Assembly (NCBI GenBank): GCA_005765155.1
Contig: VCCP01000001.1
Location: 6,572,001-6,636,000, forward strand
Direction of reading: 5' to 3'
Length of the DNA stretch: 64,000 bases
Source of the DNA: Zelopaecilomyces penicillatus
Taxonomy: Eukaryota; Ascomycota; Sordariomycetes; Hypocreales; Pseudodiploosporaceae
The notes beneath the pieces are model-generated. The model was given only the letters and a program-made list of their open reading frames with translations, was not told the DNA's origin and ran no database searches. Shown here piece by piece: positions 12,338 through 24,300 of this stretch; within the stretch, counting starts at the first letter, position 1; each line of letters starts with the position of its first letter. The translations under genes and the position numbers were made by a program.

Positions 12338-12943
12338 GCCCCTGTGATAAACTGGGGTTAATTGCCACAAAAAAGCATTGGTTTCCAGGCTTCAACGGTA
12401 TATCACGGTTGCGCTCCGTGGAATCATTTCTTCATCGACTTCAAAATGGCTTGGATGCCACCGAATTATATCTACACAACTCTAAACTGCTATTGCAATT
12501 ACCCATGTCATGAAAACGAACAACTATTCCAAAATAGCGGGAATATATCAGTGTACGCTTGTGGGGAGGGAACGACAAGCAGCATCAAGGGCTACAAGTC
12601 CCTCGGCGCCGTGCGAGGCTGTACGGTTCATCTGGAATAAGCGTGATACAGAAATGCTGGTGATGACTGAGTTGATGGTAGACACCGAGATGGAGGAGAG
12701 AGAATGGATATAAAGAGAATATTAAGAACTTTCGGACATGAATCAAACATAGACCAAAATCCGACTTTCAAACGTCAAGCAGATAATTAGATAGACTTGG
12801 TTCAAAATGGCATTAACATTTCGCCGCTTTGCTACACTACATTGCTAGATTGAGCCACACCCATTATCTATATAGGTAAATAATACAGATAAACAATCCA
12901 TCCAGTCAAGAATGGCCTTTTCTTATAAAGTTATATACATTGC
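12338..12943. other. Convergent intergenic region, BET5 and PEX3
   Basis: Both flanking genes point into this 0.6 kb stretch, so it holds their 3' untranslated regions and terminators. It is AT-rich towards PEX3. Short open frames are present but none resembles a protein. Confidence 0.55.
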
Positions 12944-14642
12944 TCACGGCTTTTGCTCCACCGCTCGTTCCCATGCGCTCTCGAAGCCAACGTCTCGATC
13001 TACAAGCACCACGCTCTCTTCAACTTGCATTTGCTGCTGGCTGCTTGCATCCTCTACTTTGACGTGGACAATGCTGTCCGCGATCCCCTCATCTCTCATT
13101 TCACTGTCCCAGTTGCTTGAGTACACCACGGCAGCGAAAGCCTCCAAGTCTCGTACAGTCTCCATGTCTTGAAGGTATTCATTTGGCATACCATTGCCAA
13201 TAACATGAGCTTGCCGCGTCAGCACGGACAAAATTTTTGGCAGCAAGATGACCCTGGAGTGCTTTAGGCCTGCTGTCGTCGCTAATGCCGTGGGGGTATC
13301 ATCCGCCTGGAACTCAAATGCCTCGCTAGCGAGCTTCTTGTCTACTAGATAGGAGAAGGCTGAATCGAGGAGTAGGCTCAAGACGTGAGAGAAAGATGGC
13401 GAGTCAATGAGATCGGCAGTTTCATCCAGAAGTCGTCTCAGGCCTGCGGATGACGGCCTGAATCCGCCTTCGGGTGCTGGACTGTTGTTCTCCAAAATGC
13501 CAGACTCGCGAATCACTTCCTCTTCCTTGTCTCTCGGTGGCATGAGAAAAACTAACCAGTCCGAGGTCCTGCGTTCCTCAGGGGTTGCACCCTCCACCAA
13601 TTTTCGTACCTCCATAGTCAGGTCAGAGAAACGGTCAAAACTGACAAGGTCGCGAGGACTAAGAGTACCAAACACGGTCCGAACAGCACTTTCCACCCGG
13701 TGCATCAGCTCAACCCATCCCTTGTTGAGTAGCCACCAGCTGAAGGTCAAGTATTTTCGATTCGTATCAAAATCGCTACCATAGGACTGTTCAGTGTTGT
13801 CGTCGTCGTTGTTTTCGAGACTGATGGTTGCCTCCTGAACGCCAGTCGCCAGTGCCACTACGCTGGATAGGTAGCTGCGTCGGCCTAGCAGGTTGAGTTG
13901 TACTCTTGTCAACATAGTGAGAAGAGCAAGCGTGTAAATTAGAGTAAATGACCTCGTGATAGCTACAGGTGTCGTGCGAATAACTACATGTTAGCTATTG
14001 TTTCCCTAACGGTACAGGAAAGACTGTCGTAACTCACCACTAATTGTCAGATCATCCCATAGCTGTCTTTTTGTCTTGCGAGGCTTGAGCACACCACCAC
14101 CCTGCTGCTGGCCAGCATCTACCGAGGGAACTGAGGGCGCTGAAGTCGCAGCATGGCCACTATGCATACCAGTCTCGCTCGGCAGACTGATCATACTCTT
14201 GCCATCCTCTTCCGTCAGGGTGGTGTCGGCGATGCTCGGGGGGCTAATGGATTCGCCAGGACCAGCTTTAATGCTCTTCGACGTACTCTTCATCTGCTGG
14301 ATCTCGTAGGTAATCTGCTCGGTATTGAGGGCCGTGGTGATGTTGGTTGTGGCAGTGGGCAGAAGAGCCAAAACAGTAAAAGTGCAATCCTCTTGATTCT
14401 GCTCAAAGCGACGGCGCAGACTGCAAAGAGGAACAAACCGCGATTAGCGCGACATACAACGATCCCAAAAAGAGGAAAACTCACTTTTCTTTGGCAATGC
14501 GGTCGCTGCTCATGCGCTCGCGCGCGTCATTGATCTTGGATAGAACATACTGGCTCACGACATAGCCGGCACCGATGATGCCAGCGCCAACAGCAATTGG
14601 CGTGCGGTTCTGCCGCAGCCAGCGCCGGGCCGAAGAAAACAT
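12944..14642 (-). CDS. PEX3: Peroxisomal biogenesis factor 3 (peroxin-3)
   Basis: Integral peroxisomal membrane protein that, with Pex19, docks and inserts other peroxisomal membrane proteins. Three exons, 14485..14642, 14038..14420 and 12944..13962, join in frame to 519 residues. The N-terminus MFSSARRWLRQNRTPIAVG leads into a glycine-rich membrane segment at about residues 16-36, followed by the Arg/Lys-rich flank. RRFEQNQEDCTFTVLALLP after the first splice is the conserved Pex3 signature, as are RQLWDDLTIS and SFTLIYTLALLTMLTRVQLN. A Ser/Pro-rich spacer of about 60 residues before RQLWDDL is variable in fungi. Introns are 64 and 75 nt. The second acceptor was placed at CCTGTAG because it gives DLTISAITRSF. 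It is convergent with BET5 and divergent from ATG101. Confidence 0.93.
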
Positions 14643-16160
14643 GCTTTCAGGTTAGAGGGACATCAACTACTGAGTCGCCATAAAGTAGAACAGAGGGTGA
14701 GATGATCTGTAGCAGAGAGGTAGCGGATTGGGCGACAGAGAAATGAGTGGAAGAGAAGTGGCAGACAAAGCACAGAGCATGTGAGACAGCGAGGTGTTGT
14801 AAATTACAAGGGCGACACTGCTAGCGACAGCAGCCACTGTCAATTACCCCAGGAGGTAGTTTCGGTTGGTACTGCTAGGCAAATGCCTCGGCTGCGCCAA
14901 CGCCATCCTCTTATCGCTTATCGGTGGCAACGACGGCGTTTCCATCAACACTAACAATCCCGACTCTCTATGATGCTCGTGAAGCCGGCTAGGAGCACGC
15001 TTCTACCATGGCCTATGTGAGAGCTACCTTTGCTTGTGAAGCTGCCTTTACTTGTGAAGATTTAATGTTACATACATAATTCACTCCAGTCTATAAGTCA
15101 CTTAACATGTTTCACACACAAGGCCATGTCCAACCTTGAGTAAGATATGCAGCCTTGCAACTGCGATGGCTATGGGTATTTTAGCGCCCAGCTCACTGAA
15201 GCCGATCAAGAGAGAGAACAGATTATGTATTCACATGACCGCTCTCAGCTTCTGAAGCAGTATCCAGATGCGTTTGTTCAGGTATTTACCCAAACAGTTG
15301 GTACAGGTACTCACCCAAGCTACTGTACGTACCTGTACGCAACGGACATCCATTCGTAGGGCTACATGCATGTGTGGAGGATCTAGCATCTACCCATCCA
15401 TTAATTAGTCGCACCGTTCTGATTCGGTAAAACAACTTGCTGGGTATTGGTGTGAAGTGGGTAATAGATCGCTGGTAAAGGCCATACGGGTATCTGGTTT
15501 TGGTATTGAATGCCGGAGGCGCAGACGCTCCGACGGCGGGGGGGCAACGGACAGCGTTCCTGTGACCCCTTCCCCAACGCTGCTCAGTGGGAGGTGTACC
15601 TACAGTACAGCCATGTGTGTACCTGCTGTTTGGTGGCCTGCCGCTCACACCCAGTGACGCAAAAGACCCCGCCTGCTCCGTCTACGGACCTTCAGTGGTG
15701 TGTGTGCACCTCCTTGCTTTTGGCTCAGCAAGTTTAGTAGCACAACTAAAAAACCAAGCCTAGCCATAGGCTGATTCGTGGTAGCAGGCTGGCCCAGCTC
15801 CTCCAGGCACTGTACCAGCTGACCTCATGCCTCTGGATCTGGACTCAACGCAACTCACCTCGACCTCAACACCGAACTGCGATGGCCTCATGCTACTGCT
15901 CTCTTCTAGCTGTGCTTATACGAGCTGCCTACATGTAACTTAACCTTGCTGTCTGGCTTCTCTTTCATCCTCGCGGCCCCGACTCCTCTCTGCGTCTTTT
16001 ACTTTTCTCATCACCCCTCTGCGGCGCTTGTTGGCCAGGTGCCCTCTCTCCCTCTGTCTGTCTCGGCGCACCACTGTCGACATCATCACCAGCGTACCGA
16101 ACCAGAATCCAGCCCGACGACGATAGAGCGACGCCGCCGCTGCCTGCCTGAAGCATAGAG
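14643..16160. promoter_or_regulatory. Divergent promoter region, PEX3 and ATG101
   Basis: 1.5 kb between divergent starts. No open frame in it shows a recognisable domain or a consistent intron chain. The last 200 bases before ATG101 are strongly C/T-rich on the plus strand, a common fungal leader composition. Confidence 0.55.
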
Positions 16161-17016
16161 ATGGAACTGCAAGAGCCCCCAGAGTTTATACTGGACGTCT
16201 TCACCGATCCTAGGAGCGCTCGGGATGTTGTAAAAGGTTCCAACCTGCCCCACTCTCACTGCTTCAGTCTCCCCCAACAACAGCTACACCCAATGCTGCG
16301 CATCGCCCAGCCATTGCGTTTGCCATAATTGCTTCTATTTTGCTCGCTGCCAGGGCTCCAAAACTCTGTCTAAATGAGGTTCTAAACTAACAGATACACA
16401 AACACAGGCATTCTACACACCATCTTCTTCAACCGCTTTTTCCCCTCGCTCGCGCCCCGCACCCGCGAGGTCCTCGACCTCACTCTCCCTTACGTTGACG
16501 ATGACGAGCTTGAGACGATGATTGAGCAGCGCGCCTACGCTTTAGAGCGCCAACTAGATGCCGAGCGCTCTTCTGGCGGCGAGGCTCCCGGCGGTGGGCG
16601 GGGCCAGATTACCGTCCAATTCTTTGAGAAGAGGAGGCGTAAAGCATGGCTCTCTCGCGGCGATGAAGAGGTCTGCTGGGAATGTTGGACCATAAAGGTC
16701 ACTGTTGCCGAGCCGAGAACGGAGAGCGGTGCGTATTTTCATTCTTTGCAAAGCTCTCTCTCTGAAATTGTTCACCCTCGACTAAGAGAAAATCACATGC
16801 TGATTTTCGTTTCCCTAACTTGCTGTAGAGCGAACAAAGGTCCGGCGCGCTATGGAACAGACACTCCTCACCACCGTCATGAAGATCGTCACTTTTGCCA
16901 ACACCCACAAAGATCACATCCCCCCCATCACAACCCAGGGGGGCAATCCTTTTCCCTACAAGATTAACATAGAACACAAAGAGACTGGTTGGGCAGCGCG
17001 GATGCGCATCTACTAG
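16161..17016 (+). CDS. ATG101: Autophagy-related protein 101
   Basis: HORMA-fold subunit of the Atg1/ULK1 kinase initiation complex, partner of Atg13. It is found in most eukaryotes including filamentous fungi and fission yeast but not in budding yeast. Exons 16161..16236, 16408..16728 and 16829..17016 give 194 residues. The start MELQEPPEFILDVFTD, the first splice product KGILHTIFFNRFFPSL, the acidic PYVDDDELETMI helix, ITVQFFEKRR and the C-terminal part (FANTHKDHIPPI, NPFPYKI, then ETGWAARMRIY at the end) all fit the ATG101 family, whose members are about 200 residues. Introns are 171 and 100 nt. A variable Gly/Ser-rich loop lies before ITVQFF. Downstream it converges on the forkhead gene. 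Confidence 0.92.
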
Positions 17017-17945
17017 AATGACCGCATACCTGCTCTTGGTAACACACACTCAACATTCGGAATCATACATGCATTATAGGAACTCGTGGAACTGTATATT
17101 TTTTTCTTTCCTTTTCTTTTGATCGGCGTTTCCGTTTAGGCTTGAGAGATAATAAATAGGCTCATGCAAATTAGATACCCCAGTTCACGCTATGGTTTTC
17201 ATGAACTGCAGAGTTAGAATCATTAAATAAACCAATAAATAATATTACAAGTGTTGCAGCTCGACTAGTGTGCTGGAGTCGTTACGGGGATATGGCTCTC
17301 TGCTTCTGACATGTATGATTGTTTGTTCAAAACTTATTTATATTTAACCTTCACACTGATTGAAATCACTGGTATTTGTGTGTGGCATGATACAGAAGAA
17401 CTAATTTCCATTCTGAAAAAGAAAAAAAAAAAAAAAAAAAAACTCAAGAATCGTACCATATAGTGCGATTATCAGTCCTACAACGCAAAACCTGTCCTCT
17501 ACCATAATCCAGTAGTACAAAGAGTCTCATCCCGTTCCCAGTTTTGCTCAATAATCCAGAACACCAAACATCCAAAGCAAAAGACAAGCGCAGTAAATAG
17601 AAGAAGAAAAACGCGTAACGGTCCCAACTTGGACCTAAAAGAAATCCGTTTCATCGACGCAGCAAAAAAGGAATGTATACACCCAAATCATCATTACCCG
17701 TTAAAAAAGCTAGCCGCGAAGCTAATAGAGGGACCCGAATGGACCGGAATCTCTTATTTTATAAATTCAATCCTGATCAGGGTTTGGTGAAAAGAAAGAA
17801 GAAAAAAAAAGTTGCCCGATCATAGAAGCTTGTGTAGAGTGGACCAGTCCAAGCTAGCGATTATTCTCCCTTTTTTCTTCATCAAAATCGTAATGTCATA
17901 ACAATGCTCCTTCATTTTAGGAAGCTCAAGTTTGTTGCAGGCTTT
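17017..17945. other. Convergent intergenic region, ATG101 and forkhead gene
   Basis: 0.9 kb of AT-rich 3' flanking sequence shared by two convergent genes, with a run of about twenty A residues at 17422..17442. No gene-like open frame was seen. Confidence 0.55.
17422..17442. repeat. Poly(A) tract
   Basis: An uninterrupted A run on the plus strand about 400 bases past the ATG101 stop. It may be a simple slippage tract; no retroelement flanks it. Confidence 0.85.
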
Positions 17946-20207
17946 TTAAAAAGCTGTCGAGTAGCTACGTCCGAAGCCAGGTTTGCTGCCTCTAGGTCCC
18001 TTGGCTGGCTGTGATCCAGATCCAATTTTTTCGAATCCTTGAAGGATATCAAGCCCAGAAAAGTCGTTCACTTCAGCACTAGCATTAGAGACGAACTCGG
18101 TGGGGTCGAGAAGCAGAGGTGGCCAGTCCACGTCGCCAGGAAGCTCCAAGAATTTACTGGGCGAAGGATTTCTGGTGGGTGATTGTTGTAATATCTTTGA
18201 AGGAGAGTTGAGGCCTTCAAAGGCTTTACTTGGTGTTTCTAGGAATCGCGATGGTGATTGGTCGGAGAGTTTGAGCACAGGGGCTGATGCAAAAGGTTTC
18301 TTCGGCGCGAGATTTGGTACATCACCGAGAGCTGATATAGAGACAGACCGATCCAGACGAGGGCGTTTAGGGGCACGTTTAATGGGGGATCCTGTATCGA
18401 CTGAGCTCACAGCAGAAAATACGTTCTCGTCCATCGTTGCGAGGTCTTGGAAAATGTCGAAGTCGGCAGCATTGACACCCAAATCGTCAAATGTGTATAC
18501 CGTCTCGTCAAGATTGAATGCGGGACTCCAAGGCATGCTTTCTTCTCCGATTCCAGTAACCCGTCTGAGGGGTGATTGCAGCATGTGACGGACAGTATCA
18601 CGATGAAGGCGGAGGTTGGTATTGGGCGAGACGGAAGGGGGCGGCCGCGCTGGTGGCTTCATTTTAACAATCGGGGTCAGAGGGGGTAGCATTTGGCTGT
18701 CATGGCCTTGTCTGAGGGGTGAGGATGAGATTAAGCCATAAGCTGAAAACGAACGCGCTTTTGTTGGACTGAAGGGGGATGAACCTCGCAATCTCGCAAT
18801 TTCTTCTTCCGCACGTCCGCGCTTAATGCGAGGCCTGTCGGCCTCCGAAGTGAGTAACATTGCTTTCTGGTTTGGTCGCATAGCTGATGATTCCAGAGAA
18901 GAAATATAGCCACTGTCGTCCATGGAAGCAAATTTTCGTTTGTGGGACCGAGAGACCGAGGAATTAGGGTTGTTGTTCATCGGGGGCGGTGTGCCACTCC
19001 GTCGCTCAATGTGTCTTGAAATAGGTGGTGATGAGTGCATGGCGGCTGGTAGTGGTGAATAGAGCGAAGATTCTAGCAAAATATCGTTTTCAGCGTTTCG
19101 TTCCCCAGACTCTTCGGGAGCTGCGTTGTCTGATACTAGAATAGTAGCATCTGAAGAGGGCTCCATGGGCATCGATAATGTTGCCTGGGAAGTAGGTAGC
19201 GGTGGGAGAGTTGCCGACTGGTGGTGGTGCACGGGTCCAGGAGGTGGTAGTGTAGGTTCTGGCATGGGTGCGTGAATCGGCCGGGATGGCTCCAGGCGAG
19301 TGGACATGACTGGAATGTTCTCCGCTGTTGGGACAGACTTGCGAGTCGGCTTCTCCTTAAGAAACTGAAACTCGGTTCCGGGTTCAATCCCCCAGTAGTT
19401 GCCTTTACCGGGATCGTCCTTGGGTCGTTCAATCTTGATAAAATTCTTGTGGAGGCTGAGGTTATGCCGAATGCTGTTCTGCCAACCGGCATCGTTGGGA
19501 TGGTAGAATGAGTAATTGTCGCTGATCCATTTGTATATCTGAGCAAGCGTAAGTCGACGCATGGGGGATCGAAGAATGGCCATCCCAATAAGCTGTGCAT
19601 AACTGTGAGGGGGTTTGGCGCCATCGTCAGTGATGAGAGGGAAGGAGTCGTGTGACGGAAGTGTAGGCTCGTCTATCCTAGACTTCTTTGAAGGCCTTGA
19701 ATCCGTAATAGGCGCAGCGTCCATCAACCCTCGTTTCCCATTCGGTTTCGGGTAGTAACTCTCGACAGATAAACTGATTGTGGGTGGTGCAGGGAAGATC
19801 TGTGGGTGCATGTTCTCCTTGCCGTAGTTCAGACTCCCATCCATGACAATCTTCTGAGGTCCTGTCTTGAACTTGGACAGGGGCGGTTTCTTCTGCAATG
19901 AATCCGTGCTGGACATCTTGCCGAGAGGCGGTGCCATGGAGACCATGTTCAGCCTATTCCGATGCGACGACTTCAAAGGCGACCGCGGCGATGACGATTT
20001 CATCTTGAAAGGAGAGTGGTTCGTGTTCGACATCGAGGGCGGGTTGAGGATGACGTTGGAGTTTGAACTGCTTAGCGGGCGGCGAGCTGTTTTTGTTGTG
20101 TTTGGCATCGTGACGTGATGGTGTGGAGGAGCACTGTTCTCAAACATGTCGTCTTGGAAAATTTGTAGAGGCTCATTGGAGTCAGAAAAACGCGTAGATT
20201 TGGCCAT
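17946..20207 (-). CDS. Forkhead transcription factor (HCM1/Sep1 type)
   Basis: Nuclear transcription factor with one forkhead winged-helix DNA-binding domain and no FHA domain, which places it nearer yeast HCM1 and fission yeast Sep1 than Fkh1/Fkh2. The single-exon frame gives 753 residues from the ATG at 20207. An ATG 11 codons upstream (20240) would add a hydrophobic leader out of keeping with a nuclear factor. The domain lies at about residues 198-285: KPPHSYAQLIGMAIL, LTLAQIYKWISDNYSFY, WQNSIRHNLSLHKNFIKIER and GKGNYWGIEPG. A KEN motif at about residue 130 could be an APC/C degron. Several Ser-Pro sites with nearby Lys or Arg (SPRSPLK, SPTK, SPIK, SPSK) could be CDK targets. Both would suit a cell-cycle regulator but are only motif matches. 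A long gene-free region lies upstream. Confidence 0.9.
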   Translation of the reverse strand: MAKSTRFSDSNEPLQIFQDDMFENSAPPHHHVTMPNTTKTARRPLSSSNSNVILNPPSMSNTNHSPFKMKSSSPRSPLKSSHRNRLNMVSMAPPLGKMSSTDSLQKKPPLSKFKTGPQKIVMDGSLNYGKENMHPQIFPAPPTISLSVESYYPKPNGKRGLMDAAPITDSRPSKKSRIDEPTLPSHDSFPLITDDGAKPPHSYAQLIGMAILRSPMRRLTLAQIYKWISDNYSFYHPNDAGWQNSIRHNLSLHKNFIKIERPKDDPGKGNYWGIEPGTEFQFLKEKPTRKSVPTAENIPVMSTRLEPSRPIHAPMPEPTLPPPGPVHHHQSATLPPLPTSQATLSMPMEPSSDATILVSDNAAPEESGERNAENDILLESSLYSPLPAAMHSSPPISRHIERRSGTPPPMNNNPNSSVSRSHKRKFASMDDSGYISSLESSAMRPNQKAMLLTSEADRPRIKRGRAEEEIARLRGSSPFSPTKARSFSAYGLISSSPLRQGHDSQMLPPLTPIVKMKPPARPPPSVSPNTNLRLHRDTVRHMLQSPLRRVTGIGEESMPWSPAFNLDETVYTFDDLGVNAADFDIFQDLATMDENVFSAVSSVDTGSPIKRAPKRPRLDRSVSISALGDVPNLAPKKPFASAPVLKLSDQSPSRFLETPSKAFEGLNSPSKILQQSPTRNPSPSKFLELPGDVDWPPLLLDPTEFVSNASAEVNDFSGLDILQGFEKIGSGSQPAKGPRGSKPGFGRSYSTAF

Positions 20208-20948
20208 TGCGGCCAGGCCAAGGAGGAAGAGCGTCCTCAACCGTGTGGTGATGTGGTGTCAAGGACAAAGCCTACCAAAGTTGGTTAATCCAGGGTTGGG
20301 AGAGAGAGAGGCTGGTGCGCGTGTCATATAGTATTGCAGCTTCCGTCACCGCCTCCATATGACTCTACCACAGCAAACATCACGACAGCAAAGGGATAAG
20401 GGGAAGTCATATGCCCTACCTTGATGAAGTCGGTACTCTTTAATGACTGTGGGGCGCGAATGCAGGACTTGGGGGTTTGTGGGTTAGACGGCAATGCCCT
20501 GCAGGCGTTGGGCTTCTTTGGGCGACGAGTAAGCTCAGGTCGGGAAATTGGATCCAGGTCGAAGTCGCGTCGTTTTTGGGGCGGGCTTTGCGTTTGAGCA
20601 GGAAAAAAAAAAGAGGCAAGCCGACAACAATGAATGAATCCAGAGAAGAAAAATTGGTCGATAGGTTGGGAGGATCGTGGTGTAGAGATAGAAGCGAGCG
20701 GAAGGAGGGGAGATGGGCAAGGGAGTGCGAGTATGATGGGAAGGGAGAGTTGGGTGGTGGGCAGGGCAGGTAGAGTTTCTATGTAGAATTGATTGATGAG
20801 AACCTTGATTCAGCCAAGGACCGCCAACTCAGCGACGTTAGACCTTGGAAGTGACCGGGGAGCGGAGCGCCGACCGCTGACCAGGGTTGCGAGCTGCGAC
20901 CCAGTTGATTGGAAGGGAAGCGTCCAGGCTGACACGAGCGACCAGGGT

Positions 20949-20963
20949 CTGTGTGTGTGTGTG
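20949..20963. repeat. GT microsatellite
   Basis: Short GT dinucleotide run about 750 bases upstream of the forkhead start. Confidence 0.75.
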
Positions 20964-21341
20964 CGAGCAGTTGAGTCGAGAGAGAGGGACTCGCTGCTGC
21001 GTCTCCCTCTTGCTGCGGCCAGTTCTGACGGCCAAAAGTGCAACAATGGATTCGGACTTGGATGGACGTCAGGCGTTGGATGGACATGCAGAGGCTCGTC
21101 AAGAGGGTGTCACGGTCGCGTCTGGGAGCAGCAGCAAAGAGCGGGGGTTTCGCCTGTTCTATCTCGCACACCAAGTGGCAAAGCTGTACAAGTGTTCTTC
21201 TTTTTTATCAAGTCAACTCGCAGTTACTGCAGTTTTTTTGTTGTAATTACTGGCGCGGAGATGTAGCCCGTTCTCGTAGCCTTTGCTCATGCATCCATCG
21301 CCCGTGCCGCAGATGCGTGGCGGCGCGTGCTGATGGTAGTG

Positions 21342-21360
21342 GGTGGTGGTGGTGGTGGTG
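21342..21360. repeat. GGT trinucleotide run
   Basis: Short GGT microsatellite in the forkhead upstream region; no coding context is visible. Confidence 0.75.
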
Positions 21361-24300
21361 AGGAGCGAGGACGAATGACGCGACGGCTAGCCCTGAAGCC
21401 TGAGGGAAAAGATGGTGGTGGCTCACGGCGGGTCAAGCAAATGGCTAGACAAGCCAAGCTAGCTACTAATTAACTGATAGTAATACTACAATACATGCAC
21501 AGATGCACAAAGAGCTCGACAGATCTCGATACAAAGGCGGCAGACCTATTGACTGGATTCATAAGGCCCGTCTTCTGGCTTCCTCGGCAAACAAGGGACA
21601 ATGAGAAAGAAGCCCCCCCCTCCCTTGGTGCTTTCGCAGCATTTGGTCTACAAAGACATGCTGCCAAATTGATGCCTACTCGGACGCGTTCGGAAGTAAT
21701 TATGAAAAATCTATAGATGCACTTGAACAAAGCTGGGGCAAGGTATCCTCACGTTGCGCGATCAGACGCTAGAAAGTCGGTTACACGTTTTATCCCCTCG
21801 CTCGCCCTCATTAGTAGAGCCACTATGACGGAGTAATTATTAGCAATATGAATGCTCTTTCTAACGAGGGGGGTTCTCGTGAGCCTCCCTGAGTACGAAT
21901 CTGATTTCCAAATGCTGCTTGCTTGCTGGGCCACTCCCTCTACGGCCTGACACCACTTCAAAAAGAACTTGGATCGCCCTAGGGATCTGGCCGCTGGGTC
22001 GGTTTATAATGAACCCAAGCAAGGGGCCACGACGTGGCTCCTGTAAACTGACTGACCTCCTATCCTGCGCTCGTGCCGCATCAGATGGCCAGGCAGAGAG
22101 GCCCTTGAGGTTTTTCAGATATTGATATACCACTCAGCAAGAGCCTGGTAGGAACTCTCTCGGCTCGCTTCTTTCGCGTACTGTACAGCAAGTGTGTCGT
22201 TGCTCACACACACACTCGGGATGCGGGCCCTATTAACTGGGTGGGACCTTGCTTGCTTGGGCTTTTTTTTCTGGTGCATCTTCTTCCCGCCCATGAGAGG
22301 CATGTGAGGGAGGGGTGGAGAAGTACGAGCGACTAGGCCGAGGCGGTGATTGGGCGATTGGAAGGAGAGGTACCATAATGCAGATAGATTAGCAGTTGCA
22401 TCGAACGGTGTGCAGACTGTGTGTGTGACGTTGGCCAGCTTCGCTCGTGGAACTCTGAGGACTTTGAGGTGAGACGCGTGTCACCCGACGCGCTTTTTCT
22501 GTCCTATCATTGTTTACTTTTTTCGCGTACCCTACCAATCAGATGCTTACATTGGCCCTAACCCGACTACCTCTATAACACACCCCCCACCGATAACTCA
22601 AACCCATCGATAGCATTGTCTCTTATCATCGTGGATTTTGCCAGAAGTAGTCCATTAACTGCTTCCTCCGGCCGAAGTGCCTGCAGGCCGTGCACTTTGG
22701 ACATTTCCCATCTCCGAAACCTCCGGGGAACGCGTTTCCAGCAGACAGGCAGCCAGACGATTGCGGTCAAATTCCTCTTCTTCTTTCTCTGCCTACTCCA
22801 TATTATCGGCCATATGAAAAGTTACATACAAGCACTACTTACTCCTCCCCGGGGGCCGCCTAATGAGAGACCCAACACCGCCTGCATTTTCAGCTTCTGC
22901 CACGGCGCCTGCAGATCCAATTTTTGATGATGCAAGCCAAAAAGCGGCCAAATTCATTTTAGCACCAAACTTACCTTTCATGCAGACATCTTGGCTTCTT
23001 GTTAGAAGACCTTTCGGGGGGGCGCGCCACGCATGACCTGTTTTTAAAGTAGTAGTATCTTTGCTCTGCACACGTCCCATTCCGTCGGCCCAGCGCGAAC
23101 GTGTCCATGTCCATGTCGACGGCGATCAGACTTTACACTACAGATAGGGTACTGCAGAAGCCGTAGACTACCTAGTTAGTCCAACTTGAAGGTGATGAAA
23201 CCATGCTTGTATGTACGAAGCTAAACTGCTACTAATTAATCCGTACACTACAAAATGCCAGCCAGCCCAATTGACCAAGAAAGTCACTCCTCCACATTCC
23301 AGAATGCATCTCTCAAAAGGCCCAGGAATGGAGAGTCAAAGACGGAAGCATGTAGTCAGCATTACTTCGGTCAGCTATCTCATCCTAGTACAGAGGAGTC
23401 AGCAAGCATCTTATCTATCTGTACGGAGTAGATACAGTGGTGTAGGCAGGTAAGAATACTCGTCAAGCTCCTGCACATGCGATCTGCGTGACAGCAGCTT
23501 TTCGAGTCGCGTCCCAGCCCCACTCCTCCGATCCTTCCACACAACCAACAGCAGTGACATCATAAAAATCTCTACTAAAAAGGCTACTCTCACAAGAATG
23601 AACTTGCTTCTTTCTTCATCTTATTAGCCTCGGCGCTTTTGGTTACCTACCTTATTTTCTTCCTCATGCACGTACCGTACCTACTCACAGATGAGTTCAA
23701 TTAGTACCTACAGGCATAGCGCGTTTCAATTAAACTAAGACTTGTGTGTGTGTACTCATCTGGAACATCCCATTCAACACGAGGACAAGACGCCAGCCCG
23801 TTTCTGGACAATGATGCTCAGATTGTGTCGTTGACTTATTTTTTGTTTTTGTTTTTTGGCATGGAAAGTCCCGGGAGAATGAACACCACACCACACAACA
23901 CCACATCATACCACTTCACTTATACATATTGAACTCCTCCTGCGGACTGAGTTCATCCTGACGGAACATTGACGCGAAAAAAATGAAAAGAAAAAGATAT
24001 TGCCAAATTCGTCAGTCCTGCAGATACGATCTAATATATAAATCTACTAGCTTTTGGAGAAACCCTCTCACTGAACAAGGATAATCCAAAATGTATATAT
24101 TAACCAGTGCATGTTGGGACCTTTTATGTTTCCTTCCCTCAACAGCGAAAATGGGATTGAATTAAGTGATAATTCTGGGCCAGAGTAAGACGCAACTTGT
24201 CTCCCTTCTTGTTGCGGATGCTTTTAAATTTTATTACATCTCGAGGCAAAGAGACCCCTTGTCCAGGGATGATGCTAGGGATGTCGTGCATGTGAACAAA

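Noticed and set aside
20887..21246. 119-codon plus-strand frame upstream of the forkhead gene
   Set aside because: Includes a GT microsatellite, lies in a presumed promoter, and several overlapping frames of similar length exist there.
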